From Anaerolineales bacterium (GTDB taxonomy: Bacteria; Chloroflexota; Anaerolineae; Anaerolineales; VGOW01): 9,574 bases of DNA. This document shows, one piece after another, positions 1 to 6,412 of this stretch. The DNA lies in assembly GCA_919901875.1 (NCBI GenBank), contig CAKKQG010000087.1, positions 1 to 9,574 on the forward strand, given 5' to 3'. Every line of letters starts with the position of its first letter. Positions within the stretch are counted from its first letter, which is position 1. Under the pieces are notes generated by a model. The model searched no databases and was not told the DNA's origin. It saw only the letters and a program-made list of their open reading frames with translations. The position numbers were made by a program, and so were the translations under genes.

Positions 1-436
1 CTTTCTCCCAATTCATCACAAAATCTACCACGTTCTCAACTTGATCTTTGCGATAGGGTCCGCCAAATTCCTGACCCCAAGTGGGCATGCGTTGCGGGTA
101 GTTGGCGAATGCCGCCGAAGCGCGCGGGCGCCCACTGGCGATTGCCGAGCGCACATAATCTTTTACAGTGCCTGCCCATCCAAATTCCTTCAAGCGTTTG
201 CCGCTAAAGAGGTCGGCGGCGTTGAGCGAGGGGCCCACACCTTCTATGCCTTTGCCTTGAATGCCGTGGCACGGTGTGCAGCTGCTTTGGAAGAGCGACG
301 CCCCGGCTTCAATCGAGCGTCCTTTGAAGCCCGATTCAAATTCAGTCATGCGCGCCGGTTCATTGATCATGATGAAGGTGACGATCATCATTGTCGCGGC
401 GATAAGCACCGTGCCGATCACAACACGAATAGTCAT
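1..436 (-). CDS. Membrane-anchored c-type cytochrome, partial (C-terminus beyond window start)
   Basis: The frame reads leftward from an ATG at 436-434 and stays open to base 1, giving 145 visible residues. Residues 5-24 are a hydrophobic stretch (VVIGTVLIAATMMIVTFIMI), probably an uncleaved N-terminal anchor. A single c-type haem site follows, C53-T-P-C56-H57. The sequence R-M117-P-T-W supplies a likely sixth-ligand methionine. The segment PSLNAADLFSGKRL between them fits a class I cytochrome c fold. As third gene of the Rieske/cytochrome b operon it should accept electrons from the Rieske cluster outside the membrane, acting as a cytochrome c1 equivalent. Its start lies 3 bp after the cytochrome b stop, and CGGAGAA at 443-449 is a good ribosome site inside the end of cytochrome b. 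A second haem domain could lie in the missing part. The cytochrome call is firm; its exact partner is inferred. Confidence 0.9.
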   Translation of the reverse strand, partial: MTIRVVIGTVLIAATMMIVTFIMINEPARMTEFESGFKGRSIEAGASLFQSSCTPCHGIQGKGIEGVGPSLNAADLFSGKRLKEFGWAGTVKDYVRSAIASGRPRASAAFANYPQRMPTWGQEFGGPYRKDQVENVVDFVMNWEK

Positions 437-439
437 ATC

Positions 440-2056
440 TTATTCTCCGTAGTTCGAGTCTTGATGTAAGTAGGCGTCTTGCGAGAACGTATTGGCGCCG
501 CCATTCCACACGACCCGGAAAGTGATCTTCTTGAGGCCGGTCTGCCAGTCTTCGATGATCATGATGCCCTCCACGCCGGGCAGTTTGGCTTTGCCGTGTT
601 CGATTTCGTTGTTGTAGATTTCCAACAACTTCTGCAAACCTTGGGTCGGCGCAGATTTATAATCTTTGGCGTTGTATTGACCGGCGGTTAGTTGATCCAC
701 TTTAGTTGAGCGCAGTGGACCCGGATGAGTCTGCGGCAGAAGCGTGGCAACAATTTCTTGATCCACCGACGACGATACGGCATACCACGGCGTCCCCATG
801 AAAGTTAACATGGAAGTTAGGATGACGACGATCATGCCAACGGAAAGCCCGATGCGGCGATCTGCATAGCGTCGGCTGGGTCCCACTTCGACATATGGAA
901 GCGCGACGAGCAAACCGGCGATCACGCCCGGCGCAACCACGCCCCACAAAACTTTGTCACCCAACTTCAACATGCCTTGCAGCCACAAGAAATACCACGG
1001 GGCAGTTGTATGCAGTGGCGTAATCAATGGATCGGCATGGGGTTCAAGCGGCGCGTGATACCCGCCAAAGGTGACGGCGAAGACCAAAATGAAAGTGGTC
1101 AGCGCAACCAAAAACAATTCGTCGGTCAAAATATCTGGCATGAAGTAAGTGCGTTGATCCATCGGCACGCGCTTTGCCGAATCTTCGCCGACCTTTTCGG
1201 ATTCGGGCGGGAGCGAGTGACCGTGCAGCACCACTTTGTAGTAATGCACGCCGATGAAGATGAAACCCACCAGCGGCACTAACAAAACGTGTCCCAGATA
1301 CCAACGCAACAACCCGTTGGCGTTAAACTGCGGACCACCGCGCAAGAGGTTGTTAAACATCGTGCCGATGAATTGCGGATCGCCAAACCACTGTTGCCCC
1401 AGAACATCCAATGGCGGCGGGGTGGGTGTTGCCTCAGCCATTGAAGCGCCAATGGTCACTGCCCACAATGAGAGTTGATCCCACGGCAATAAGTAACCAG
1501 AGAACGACAAGGCGATGGTGACACCCAACAAGATTATGCCGGTGAACCAAGTGAACTGTCGCGGCTTCTTGTAGTTGCCGGTGATGAAGGTGCGCAGCAT
1601 ATGCAAACATACAACACCCACCATGCCTTCCGCGCCGATCTTGTGCAGATCGCGCATGAAGAGACCGAGCGGCACGTTGCTCATAATGTTGAGCATGTTT
1701 TCAAATGCTAAGAGCGGCGAGGGTGTGTAGAACAACATCAAGATCACGCCGGTGATCGTTTCGAACACCATGAAGTACATCGAGAGCCAGCCCAAGCGGA
1801 AACTTGGATACAGGGGCTGCACCAAGTTGTTGTAATACGTCGGGCGCATGTGGAACCAGAACCCGTCGGCATGGGGTTTGAGGCGCGGGTTGGGCTTCGG
1901 CGCAGGATCGCCGCGCAGCACGCCGCGAATGTCGTTGATGCCGAGACCGGCGGTGAAGCGGTTGACCGAATCATCTACCGCCGCCAACAGCGCCGGCTTC
2001 AAACCTTTTTTCTTAATGTCGTCAAGGATGGGAATGTGAAGTTGAAAGAGAGCCAT
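440..2056 (-). CDS. Cytochrome b of a Rieske/cytochrome b (quinol-cytochrome c oxidoreductase) complex
   Basis: This 538-residue multi-pass membrane protein forms the quinol-oxidising core of a bc-type complex. Two haem-ligand pairs are visible: H138/H152, 14 apart (DLHKIGAEGM...CLHMLRTF), and H256/H271, 15 apart (WYLGHVLL...GVHYYKV). The 15 spacing matches plastid/cyanobacterial cytochrome b6 rather than mitochondrial cytochrome b. The b6-like and subunit-IV-like halves are fused in one chain. The Qo-site PEWY motif appears as A352-P-W-Y355 in HTTAPWYFLWLQG. Residues 1-70 are a hydrophilic, partly amphipathic lead, and residues from about 427 form a roughly 110-residue soluble tail that classical cytochrome b lacks. 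The ATG at 2056-2054 follows AGAGGAA (2061-2067), which overlaps the Rieske stop codon, suggesting coupled translation. The family call is very secure; quinone type (probably menaquinone) is inferred. Confidence 0.96.
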   Translation of the reverse strand: MALFQLHIPILDDIKKKGLKPALLAAVDDSVNRFTAGLGINDIRGVLRGDPAPKPNPRLKPHADGFWFHMRPTYYNNLVQPLYPSFRLGWLSMYFMVFETITGVILMLFYTPSPLLAFENMLNIMSNVPLGLFMRDLHKIGAEGMVGVVCLHMLRTFITGNYKKPRQFTWFTGIILLGVTIALSFSGYLLPWDQLSLWAVTIGASMAEATPTPPPLDVLGQQWFGDPQFIGTMFNNLLRGGPQFNANGLLRWYLGHVLLVPLVGFIFIGVHYYKVVLHGHSLPPESEKVGEDSAKRVPMDQRTYFMPDILTDELFLVALTTFILVFAVTFGGYHAPLEPHADPLITPLHTTAPWYFLWLQGMLKLGDKVLWGVVAPGVIAGLLVALPYVEVGPSRRYADRRIGLSVGMIVVILTSMLTFMGTPWYAVSSSVDQEIVATLLPQTHPGPLRSTKVDQLTAGQYNAKDYKSAPTQGLQKLLEIYNNEIEHGKAKLPGVEGIMIIEDWQTGLKKITFRVVWNGGANTFSQDAYLHQDSNYGE

Positions 2057-2065
2057 ATCGTTCCT

Positions 2066-2704
2066 CTACTTGCCGCCACCGGGCTTGGTGTTAAACGCGC
2101 CCTGAATTTTCTTGCCGGTATCAATTCGAATCTGCACCGTGCCTGGCGGCAAGAGAAATGGCGCGCCCGCTTTGGGATCAGCATTGGGATCGCCGCTTTC
2201 GGTTTTCGCTAACACTTTGCCGCTCGCATCTAACGCCTCGATCACGAACATATCAAGGTTGCGAGTCGCGGGACCATCTACGCGCGTGCCATTCGCCAAG
2301 TATTTCGAACCGTGACACGGACATTCAAAACGATCATTGGTCGGCACCCACTTATAGAGACAACCCAGATGGACGCACACTTTGTAAATGGCGGCAACAC
2401 CTTGTCCGGTGGGGTAATCTTTCGGTTGTCGTGAATCCGCAATAGATTTCGGACCGAGATTCACCAACCAGAACCGCCCATCAGGGAAATCTTTCGGTCC
2501 CGAATCAACCGAGGGGAGTTGACCGACATCCAACGTGAACGCCCCGCCGAACTCACCCGCTTTGAATCGTGGCAGCGCGAACCAGATCGTCGCGCCGCCG
2601 GTCTCTGCCAAGAGCAGAGCCATAGATGCCCCCCAGATGTAATACAAAAATTCTCGTCGCGTCAGTGGGTTGACGCTTGGGCTTGGAGCAGCCGCAGCAG
2701 CCAT
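2066..2704 (-). CDS. Rieske [2Fe-2S] iron-sulfur protein of the bc-type complex
   Basis: This 212-residue protein carries electrons from quinol in cytochrome b to cytochrome c. The two Rieske boxes are complete: C110-V-H112-L-G-C115 and C128-P-C130-H131-G-S. Expected cluster ligands are C110, H112, C128 and H131, with C115-C130 as the stabilising disulfide. The N-terminus carries a twin-arginine-like motif, T-R-R-E-F-L (15-20), followed by a hydrophobic segment at about 21-45, so export by Tat with the helix kept as a membrane anchor is likely. Residues 160-190 (GDPNADPKAGAPFLLPPG) form an extra proline-rich loop after the second box. It is first gene of the operon, 9 bp before cytochrome b. 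The ATG is well supported by AAGGAGGAG at 2716-2724. The upstream promoter is unclear; a weak minus-strand TTGATG/TATGTA pair lies around 2775-2801. Confidence 0.96.
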   Translation of the reverse strand: MAAAAAPSPSVNPLTRREFLYYIWGASMALLLAETGGATIWFALPRFKAGEFGGAFTLDVGQLPSVDSGPKDFPDGRFWLVNLGPKSIADSRQPKDYPTGQGVAAIYKVCVHLGCLYKWVPTNDRFECPCHGSKYLANGTRVDGPATRNLDMFVIEALDASGKVLAKTESGDPNADPKAGAPFLLPPGTVQIRIDTGKKIQGAFNTKPGGGK

Positions 2705-2715
2705 AGTATTTTTTG

Positions 2716-2724
2716 CTCCTCCTT
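2716..2724 (-). promoter_or_regulatory. Strong Shine-Dalgarno site of the Rieske gene
   Basis: On the minus strand this reads AAGGAGGAG, 11 bases before the ATG at 2704. It is the best ribosome-binding site in the window and fixes the operon's first start codon. Its strength contrasts with the SD-poor starts of the plus-strand genes at 2894, 6413 and 8211. Confidence 0.8.
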
Positions 2725-2729
2725 TTGTA

Positions 2730-2759
2730 TGTAAAGACGTAGCATGCTACGTCTCTACA
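2730..2759. repeat. 30-bp near-perfect palindrome in the 5' untranslated region of the bc operon
   Basis: The central 20 bases (2735-2754, centre GTAGCATGCTAC) are a perfect palindrome, and the arms extend to TGTA...TACA with a single mismatched pair (2734/2755). It lies between the Rieske ribosome site and any promoter further upstream, so it would fold as a hairpin in the operon mRNA. I recall very similar TAGAGACGTAGCATGCTACGTCTCTA-like elements scattered in Chloroflexota and other genomes, but cannot check this here. It could be a dispersed REP-like element, an mRNA-stability hairpin or a protein-binding site. There is no T-run, so it is not an obvious intrinsic terminator. Confidence 0.8.
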
Positions 2760-2881
2760 AGGATCCAAAATAAATACATAAAAATCGCCAAGTCTCATCA
2801 ACTTGACTTGGACAAAGCGTGCTAAATTTATCACAACCGTTAAGGGGTGTCAATGAAAATGTTTCGAGTCTCAACAGAAGG

Positions 2882-2887
2882 TATAAT
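2882..2887 (+). promoter_or_regulatory. -10 box for a probably leaderless RNase D transcript
   Basis: A perfect TATAAT is separated by six bases from the ATG at 2894, so transcription would be expected to begin at or next to the A of the start codon. No convincing -35 hexamer lies 16-18 bases upstream. The nearest SD-like string, AGAAGG at 2875-2880, is 13 bases from the ATG and lies upstream of the predicted transcript start. Confidence 0.55.
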
Positions 2888-2893
2888 CGCCTT

Positions 2894-4039
2894 ATGTCAT
2901 CCGTCGAGATGAAACCTTGGATTTGGATTGACGCCGCGCAAACTTTTCGGGCGCTGGTGGATGAACTAAGCGCGCACACTCGCCTCGCCGTTGACACCGA
3001 ATCCAATTCGCTTCACGCCTATCGTGAGCGCGTCTGCCTCATTCAACTTTCCACGACTCACCAGGATTATTTAATTGACCCGCTCGCCATCGGCGACCTC
3101 TCTCCGCTCGAACCGATCTTCGCCAATCCCAATATCGAAAAAATTTTTCACGCCGCCGAATACGATCTCATCTGCTTGCGGCGCGATTTTGGCTGGAAAG
3201 TCACTCGCATCTTCGATACGATGATCGCCGCGCGCACCTTAGGTTGGACTCAATTGGGACTCGGTTCACTATTGGAGACTCACTTCGGCCTGAAAGCGGA
3301 TAAACGCCATCAACGCGCCAACTGGGGGGCGCGGCCTCTCACCCCCGACCAGCTGGCCTACGCCCGCCTGGATACCCACTACCTCCTCCCGCTTCGTGAT
3401 CAGCTGATCGAAGAACTTAAATCCAATAACTGCCATGACGAAGCGCAAGAAGAATTTGATCGCCTCTCGCGTCTCATCGGGAATAATCATTTCGCTCTGC
3501 CGACCTTCGACCCCGAAAATTTTTGGCGCATCAGCGGCGCGCGCGATCTCACCTCGCGTCAGGCGGCGATCTTGCGCGAACTTTTTATCTACCGCGACTC
3601 CGCCGCGCGACAGATGAACCGTCCGCCGTTCAAAGTGATGAATGACAACGTGCTTCTCGCCCTTGCCCAAACCGAACCCAAGACTCTTGACGAAGTAAAG
3701 AAAACCGAAGGCGTAACAGGATCGATCCAGCGTTATGTCAAAGCTCTTTTGGAAGCGGTTGAGCGGGGTCGCCGCTCACCGTTGTGTCATCCGCCGCGCA
3801 ACGAGCGCGAGCCTGACGAAATTGTTGGGCGCTATGAAATGCTTCGCAAATGGCGCAAGAAAAAAGCCCAAACGCGCGGCGTTGAAGCCGACGTGATCAT
3901 CCCGCGCGATGTGATGTGGTCGCTAGCCCGTCGCCCACCTCACACCCGCGACGATCTTCATCTTATTAATGGACTCGGTCCCATCCGCCGCGAAAAATAC
4001 GGCGAAGAGATCGTGGCGATATTGCAGCAAAACCAGTGA
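2894..4039 (+). CDS. rnd: Ribonuclease D (DEDDy 3'-5' exoribonuclease with HRDC domain)
   Basis: This 381-residue enzyme is of the type that trims 3' ends of tRNA precursors and other structured RNAs in the cytoplasm. The exonuclease domain (about 10-175) has every DEDDy residue: D34 and E36 in AVDTESNSLHAY, D91 in FHAAEYDLICL, and Y156 plus D160 in YARLDTHYLLPL. An HRDC domain covers about 216-295 (TSRQAAILRELFIYRDSAAR...). A second HRDC-like or helix-hairpin-helix segment lies near 340-378 (HLINGLGPIRREKYGEEI). The length is normal for bacterial RNase D. The frame can be opened at a GTG at 2819, but the extra 25 residues match nothing I recognise and cover the -10 box, so ATG 2894 is preferred. 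It probably forms its own transcription unit, since a repeat separates it from the next gene. Confidence 0.94.
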   Translation: MSSVEMKPWIWIDAAQTFRALVDELSAHTRLAVDTESNSLHAYRERVCLIQLSTTHQDYLIDPLAIGDLSPLEPIFANPNIEKIFHAAEYDLICLRRDFGWKVTRIFDTMIAARTLGWTQLGLGSLLETHFGLKADKRHQRANWGARPLTPDQLAYARLDTHYLLPLRDQLIEELKSNNCHDEAQEEFDRLSRLIGNNHFALPTFDPENFWRISGARDLTSRQAAILRELFIYRDSAARQMNRPPFKVMNDNVLLALAQTEPKTLDEVKKTEGVTGSIQRYVKALLEAVERGRRSPLCHPPRNEREPDEIVGRYEMLRKWRKKKAQTRGVEADVIIPRDVMWSLARRPPHTRDDLHLINGLGPIRREKYGEEIVAILQQNQ

Positions 4040-4110
4040 GCAGAGCTCAGTAAACAGTGAGCAGTAATCAGTAACCAGTCACTGATAACTGATCACTGGT
4101 CACTGATAAC
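4033..4110. repeat. CAGT/ACTG stuttering inverted repeat after RNase D
   Basis: The segment is almost wholly variations of CAGTAAnCAGT and its complement. The arms ATCAGTAACCAGT (4067-4079) and ACTGGTCACTGAT (4095-4107) pair at 12 of 13 positions around the loop CACTGATAACTGATC. The block begins inside the RNase D stop codon context (CCAGTGA). Five Ts at 4113-4117 follow shortly after, so the transcript could fold into a weak terminator, although the T-run is set back five bases. I recall similar repeats in gaps of Chloroflexota genomes, which I cannot check. Confidence 0.7.
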
Positions 4111-4136
4111 TATTTTTACTCGAGGAGACCTAATCA

Positions 4137-5531
4137 ATGAAAATTACCTTCCACGGCGCAGCGCAAACTGTTACCGGCAGCCAACATCTCATCGAAGTCA
4201 ATGGCTCGCGCTTCTTGCTCGATTGCGGTTTGTTTCAAGGATCACGCAAAGATACTTATGAGCGCAACTTGAATTTTAAACATGATGTCAAGATTGTGCA
4301 GACCCTTGTTCTGTCTCATGCCCATACCGATCACGGCGGTAACATCCCCAACCTCTTTAAAAATGGTTTCAAAGGAACTATCACCACCACGCATGCCTCG
4401 CGCGATCTTGCCAACTATCTCATCCTCGATTCGGCACACATCCAAGAAAGCGACGCCGAGTTCGTGAACAAGAAACGCGCCAAACGCGGTGAGCCACCCA
4501 TCAAGCCGATCTACGGTCAGAAAGACGCCGAAGCCGCGCTCAAAAATTTCAGAACGGTGACTTACGATCAAAAGTTTGAAGTCGTCCCCGGCGTGGTCGC
4601 AGAATTTTTCGACGCCGGTCACATCCTTGGCTCCTCGATCACCGTGATGGATATTGAAGAGAAAGGCAGAAAGATTCGCTTTGCCTTCTCCGGTGATCTA
4701 GGGCGCAAAGAGACTCCCATTCTGCGCGACCCAACCTTGATCCACGATATTGATTACCTGATCATGGAAAGCACGTATGGCGACAAAAATCATAAGTCGC
4801 GCGAAGAAGCGCAAAGCCAATTACGCAAGATTGTCGGCGAAGCCGTGGATCGCGGCGGCAAGATCATCATCCCATCATTCGCCGTGGGTCGCGCTCAAGA
4901 ATTGATCTACAGTTTGCACTTTATGATGGAAAGCGGCGCACTGCCCAAATTCCCGATCTACGTAGACAGCCCGCTCGCCGTGAACGTCAGCAAGCTCTTC
5001 CGCAAACATTCCGAGATTCAAGATGAAACCGCGCGCGAGTTCGCCGACGAGATGAAGACCGATGTCCTGAATTTCCCCGAAGTGACGTATGTAGGCAGTG
5101 TGGACGAATCAAAAGCGATCAATGATAAAAAGGGTCCGATGGTGATCATCAGCGCTTCGGGTATGGCGGAAACCGGGCGCGTCTTACACCATTTACGCAA
5201 TAATATCGAGAATCCAAAAGCCACGGTGTTGATCGTCTCGTGGCAAGCGCCCGACACGTTGGGTCGCCGCTTCGTGGAGAAAGCTCCCAAAGTAAGAATC
5301 TTCGGCGAAGAATATAAAGTGAACGCCCACGTCGAAGTCATTAGCGGTTACTCCGCTCACGCCGATCAAAGCGGCTTGCTCGAATGGGCAATGAATCTCA
5401 AAGGACGACTCAAAAAAGTTTTCCTTGTCCACGGTGAAGCGGAACCTGCTAATGCCCTCGCCGAGAAATTACGCGCCAGTGGCATCCCCGAAGTGCATTA
5501 TCCGAAGATGGGCGAGAGCGCGGAATTGTGA
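4137..5531 (+). CDS. Beta-CASP metallo-beta-lactamase-fold protein (probable RNase, CPSF/YSH1-like)
   Basis: This 464-residue protein has the full signature of the bacterial branch of the beta-CASP family, to which archaeal and eukaryotic cleavage factors also belong. The metal-binding core is H61-A-H-T-D-H66 after LVLS, then H161 (FDAGHILGS) and D187 (AFSGDLGR). The beta-CASP insertion covers about 205-375, with ESTYGD (211-216), PSFAVGRAQE (246-255), YVDSPLAV (275-282) and ISASGMAETGR (338-348). The closing histidines are H408 (SGYSAHADQ) and H432 (VHGE). The C-terminus is short, with no KH or extra domain, so it is the compact form. It most likely cleaves RNA as an endonuclease or 5'-3' exonuclease, using two zinc ions. 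GAGGAG at 4122-4127 sits nine bases before the ATG. Its stop overlaps the next gene, so the two are co-translated. The family is certain; the substrate is unknown. Confidence 0.93.
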   Translation: MKITFHGAAQTVTGSQHLIEVNGSRFLLDCGLFQGSRKDTYERNLNFKHDVKIVQTLVLSHAHTDHGGNIPNLFKNGFKGTITTTHASRDLANYLILDSAHIQESDAEFVNKKRAKRGEPPIKPIYGQKDAEAALKNFRTVTYDQKFEVVPGVVAEFFDAGHILGSSITVMDIEEKGRKIRFAFSGDLGRKETPILRDPTLIHDIDYLIMESTYGDKNHKSREEAQSQLRKIVGEAVDRGGKIIIPSFAVGRAQELIYSLHFMMESGALPKFPIYVDSPLAVNVSKLFRKHSEIQDETAREFADEMKTDVLNFPEVTYVGSVDESKAINDKKGPMVIISASGMAETGRVLHHLRNNIENPKATVLIVSWQAPDTLGRRFVEKAPKVRIFGEEYKVNAHVEVISGYSAHADQSGLLEWAMNLKGRLKKVFLVHGEAEPANALAEKLRASGIPEVHYPKMGESAEL

Positions 5532-6013
5532 TCACTCCCGATCACCAACAACGCCTCGATCAACTTAAGAGTCAATTAGACGCTGAGCATATCCGCTACA
5601 GAATTTTGCCGCACGAAACAACTTACGCTTCGGCCGAAGATGGCGTGACGCACGGTGTCGGCACGTTGGCAGAGATGGCGCCCACTTTGATTCTCAAAAC
5701 CGAAAAGGGATTCATCGCGGCGATCATCAGTGGCGCAACGCGCATTGTTTACAAAAAGATCAAAAAGCAGTTGGGGTTGAAGGATGTTTCGTTGGCAACC
5801 TCTGAAGTAGTGTGGCAACTCACCGGTTCTCACGTCGGCACAGTCTCGCTCGTTCAATCTGAGATTCCCACTATCGTCGATTCGCGTTTGAAAGAAGTGG
5901 AAACGATCTTTGGTGGCTGCGGTGTGCCGCAACACACGTTGGCGATGAGCCCGATAGATTTAATGCGAATCACGAATGCTCAAGAGTTTGACTTTGCCGA
6001 ACCGAAAACTTGA
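5528..6013 (+). CDS. YbaK/EbsC-type aminoacyl-tRNA deacylase-like protein
   Basis: This is a 161-residue protein of the YbaK/EbsC/ProRS-INS family, whose studied members hydrolyse mischarged tRNAs such as Cys-tRNA(Pro). The family pattern is seen in order: LPHETTYASAEDG (28-39), THGVGTLAEMAPTLILK with K57 at the place of the conserved active-site lysine, ISGATRIVYKKIKKQLG (68-83), and FGGCGVPQ followed by MSPIDLM near the end. The start is a GTG inside GTGA, so it overlaps the upstream stop by four bases, a typical coupled start; no strong ribosome site is present. The first 20 residues are hydrophilic and outside the usual domain. Which tRNA it edits cannot be read from sequence. The pairing with a beta-CASP nuclease puts an RNase and a tRNA editor in one operon. 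Confidence 0.85.
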   Translation: MITPDHQQRLDQLKSQLDAEHIRYRILPHETTYASAEDGVTHGVGTLAEMAPTLILKTEKGFIAAIISGATRIVYKKIKKQLGLKDVSLATSEVVWQLTGSHVGTVSLVQSEIPTIVDSRLKEVETIFGGCGVPQHTLAMSPIDLMRITNAQEFDFAEPKT

Positions 6014-6044
6014 TCACAGTAATTTGTAACTACTCAGCCACTCC

Positions 6045-6125
6045 GTCATTGCGAGGAGCGTTCTTTGCGACGAAGCAATCTCCAAGCGCGACCGAGATTG
6101 CTTCGCAAAGTGCGCTCGCAATGAC
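6045..6125. repeat. Palindromic dispersed repeat, GTCATTGCGAGGAGCG type
   Basis: The outer arms GTCATTGCGAG (6045-6055) and CTCGCAATGAC (6115-6125) are perfect complements. The inner arms are TTTGCGACGAAGCAATCTC and GAGATTGCTTCGCAAA. Together they form a long interrupted hairpin of about 80 bases in the gap between the YbaK-like gene and the tRNA gene. I recognise the GTCATTGCGAGGAGCG...GAAGCAATCTC pattern as one seen in many bacterial genomes as a short mobile or REP-like element without genes, though I cannot verify copies here. It may also end the upstream operon's transcript as a stable 3' hairpin. Confidence 0.8.
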
Positions 6126-6165
6126 GCCTGATTATTAGTTACGGGAATTTGCCGACGGCTTCTGT

Positions 6166-6171
6166 TATAAT
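6166..6171 (+). promoter_or_regulatory. -10 box of the tRNA-Ser gene
   Basis: TATAAT is perfect and lies ten bases before the tRNA 5' end, giving a very short 5' leader for RNase P to remove. A -35 at the normal distance is not obvious; TTGCCG at 6149-6154 is only 11 bases upstream. Confidence 0.6.
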
Positions 6172-6181
6172 TTTGCACGTT

Positions 6182-6266
6182 GGAGAGGTCGCATAGTCTG
6201 GTCGAGTGCGTCCGATTCGAAATCGGATAGGCGTAAGCCTCGTGGGTTCGAATCCCACCCTCTCCG
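6182..6266 (+). tRNA. tRNA-Ser, anticodon CGA
   Basis: All parts of an 85-base class II tRNA can be paired by eye. The acceptor stem is GGAGAGG with CCTCTCC and discriminator G at 6266. The D arm is GCA...TGC around a loop containing GG. The anticodon stem TCCGA/TCGGA closes the loop TTCGAAA, with anticodon CGA at 6218-6220. The long variable arm is GGC-GTAA-GCC. The T arm is GTGGG/CCCAC with loop TTCGAAT. It decodes UCG as serine. The long variable arm is the class feature recognised by seryl-tRNA synthetase. The 3' CCA is not encoded directly after the discriminator (CACC follows), so it would be added enzymatically. It has its own -10 box and a terminator beginning 12 bases downstream. Confidence 0.96.
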
Positions 6267-6278
6267 CACCAAAGGATG

Positions 6279-6323
6279 AAGGCAGAAGGATGAAGGATGC
6301 ACACTTCACATTCTGCCTTTTTT
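6279..6323 (+). terminator. Intrinsic terminator of tRNA-Ser
   Basis: The outer stem AAGGCAGAA (6279-6287) pairs with TTCTGCCTT (6311-6319), an inner stem is TGAAG (6291-6295) with CTTCA (6304-6308), and a run of six Ts spans 6318-6323. The 5' half is made of GGATGAAGG-like units (GGATGAAGGCAGAAGGATG), so the terminator seems to have been formed from, or invaded by, a stuttering repeat. Confidence 0.75.
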
Positions 6324-6352
6324 GTTTTCTCTCGTATCCGCGATACATTCTA

Positions 6353-6412
6353 TTTTGAATTTTCTTTTTTGAATTTTGCTTGTTCATTGTTTCATTGTCT
6401 CATTGTTCATTT
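6353..6412. repeat. TTTTGAATTTT and TGTTCAT stutter before the fusion gene
   Basis: Two copies of TTTTGAATTTT are followed by four units of 7-8 bases: TGTTCAT, TGTTTCAT, TGTCTCAT and TGTTCAT (6381-6410). The last unit ends two bases before the start codon at 6413, leaving no Shine-Dalgarno sequence. The repeat is therefore the immediate upstream region of the gene and may contain its promoter or translation signals. No TATAAT-like box stands out. Confidence 0.65.

Noticed and set aside
41..469. Plus-strand open frame of 142 codons
   Set aside because: It is the shadow of the minus-strand cytochrome c, which has a haem motif, a membrane anchor and a ribosome site.
2819..2893. GTG start giving RNase D 25 extra residues
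   Set aside because: The extension covers the TATAAT box, has no good ribosome site and matches no part of the RNase D family, whereas ATG 2894 gives the usual N-terminus.
3269..3670. Minus-strand open frame of 133 codons inside RNase D
   Set aside because: The opposite strand encodes a complete DEDDy nuclease with all catalytic residues; the antisense product has no recognisable motif.
4033..4110. Firm intrinsic terminator of RNase D
   Set aside because: The hairpin is real but the T-run starts five bases after the arm and is short, so it is listed as a repeat with possible terminator activity only.
6182..6266. Integration site of a mobile element at tRNA-Ser
   Set aside because: No integrase gene and no repeated copy of the tRNA 3' end are seen in the window; the following gene is separated by the tRNA's own terminator.
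6014..6387. Minus-strand open frames across the tRNA region with a GFEPTRLTPIRFRI-like product
   Set aside because: They are the antisense translation of tRNA-Ser and its flanking repeats, a well-known false protein in automatic annotation; they have no start signal or domain.
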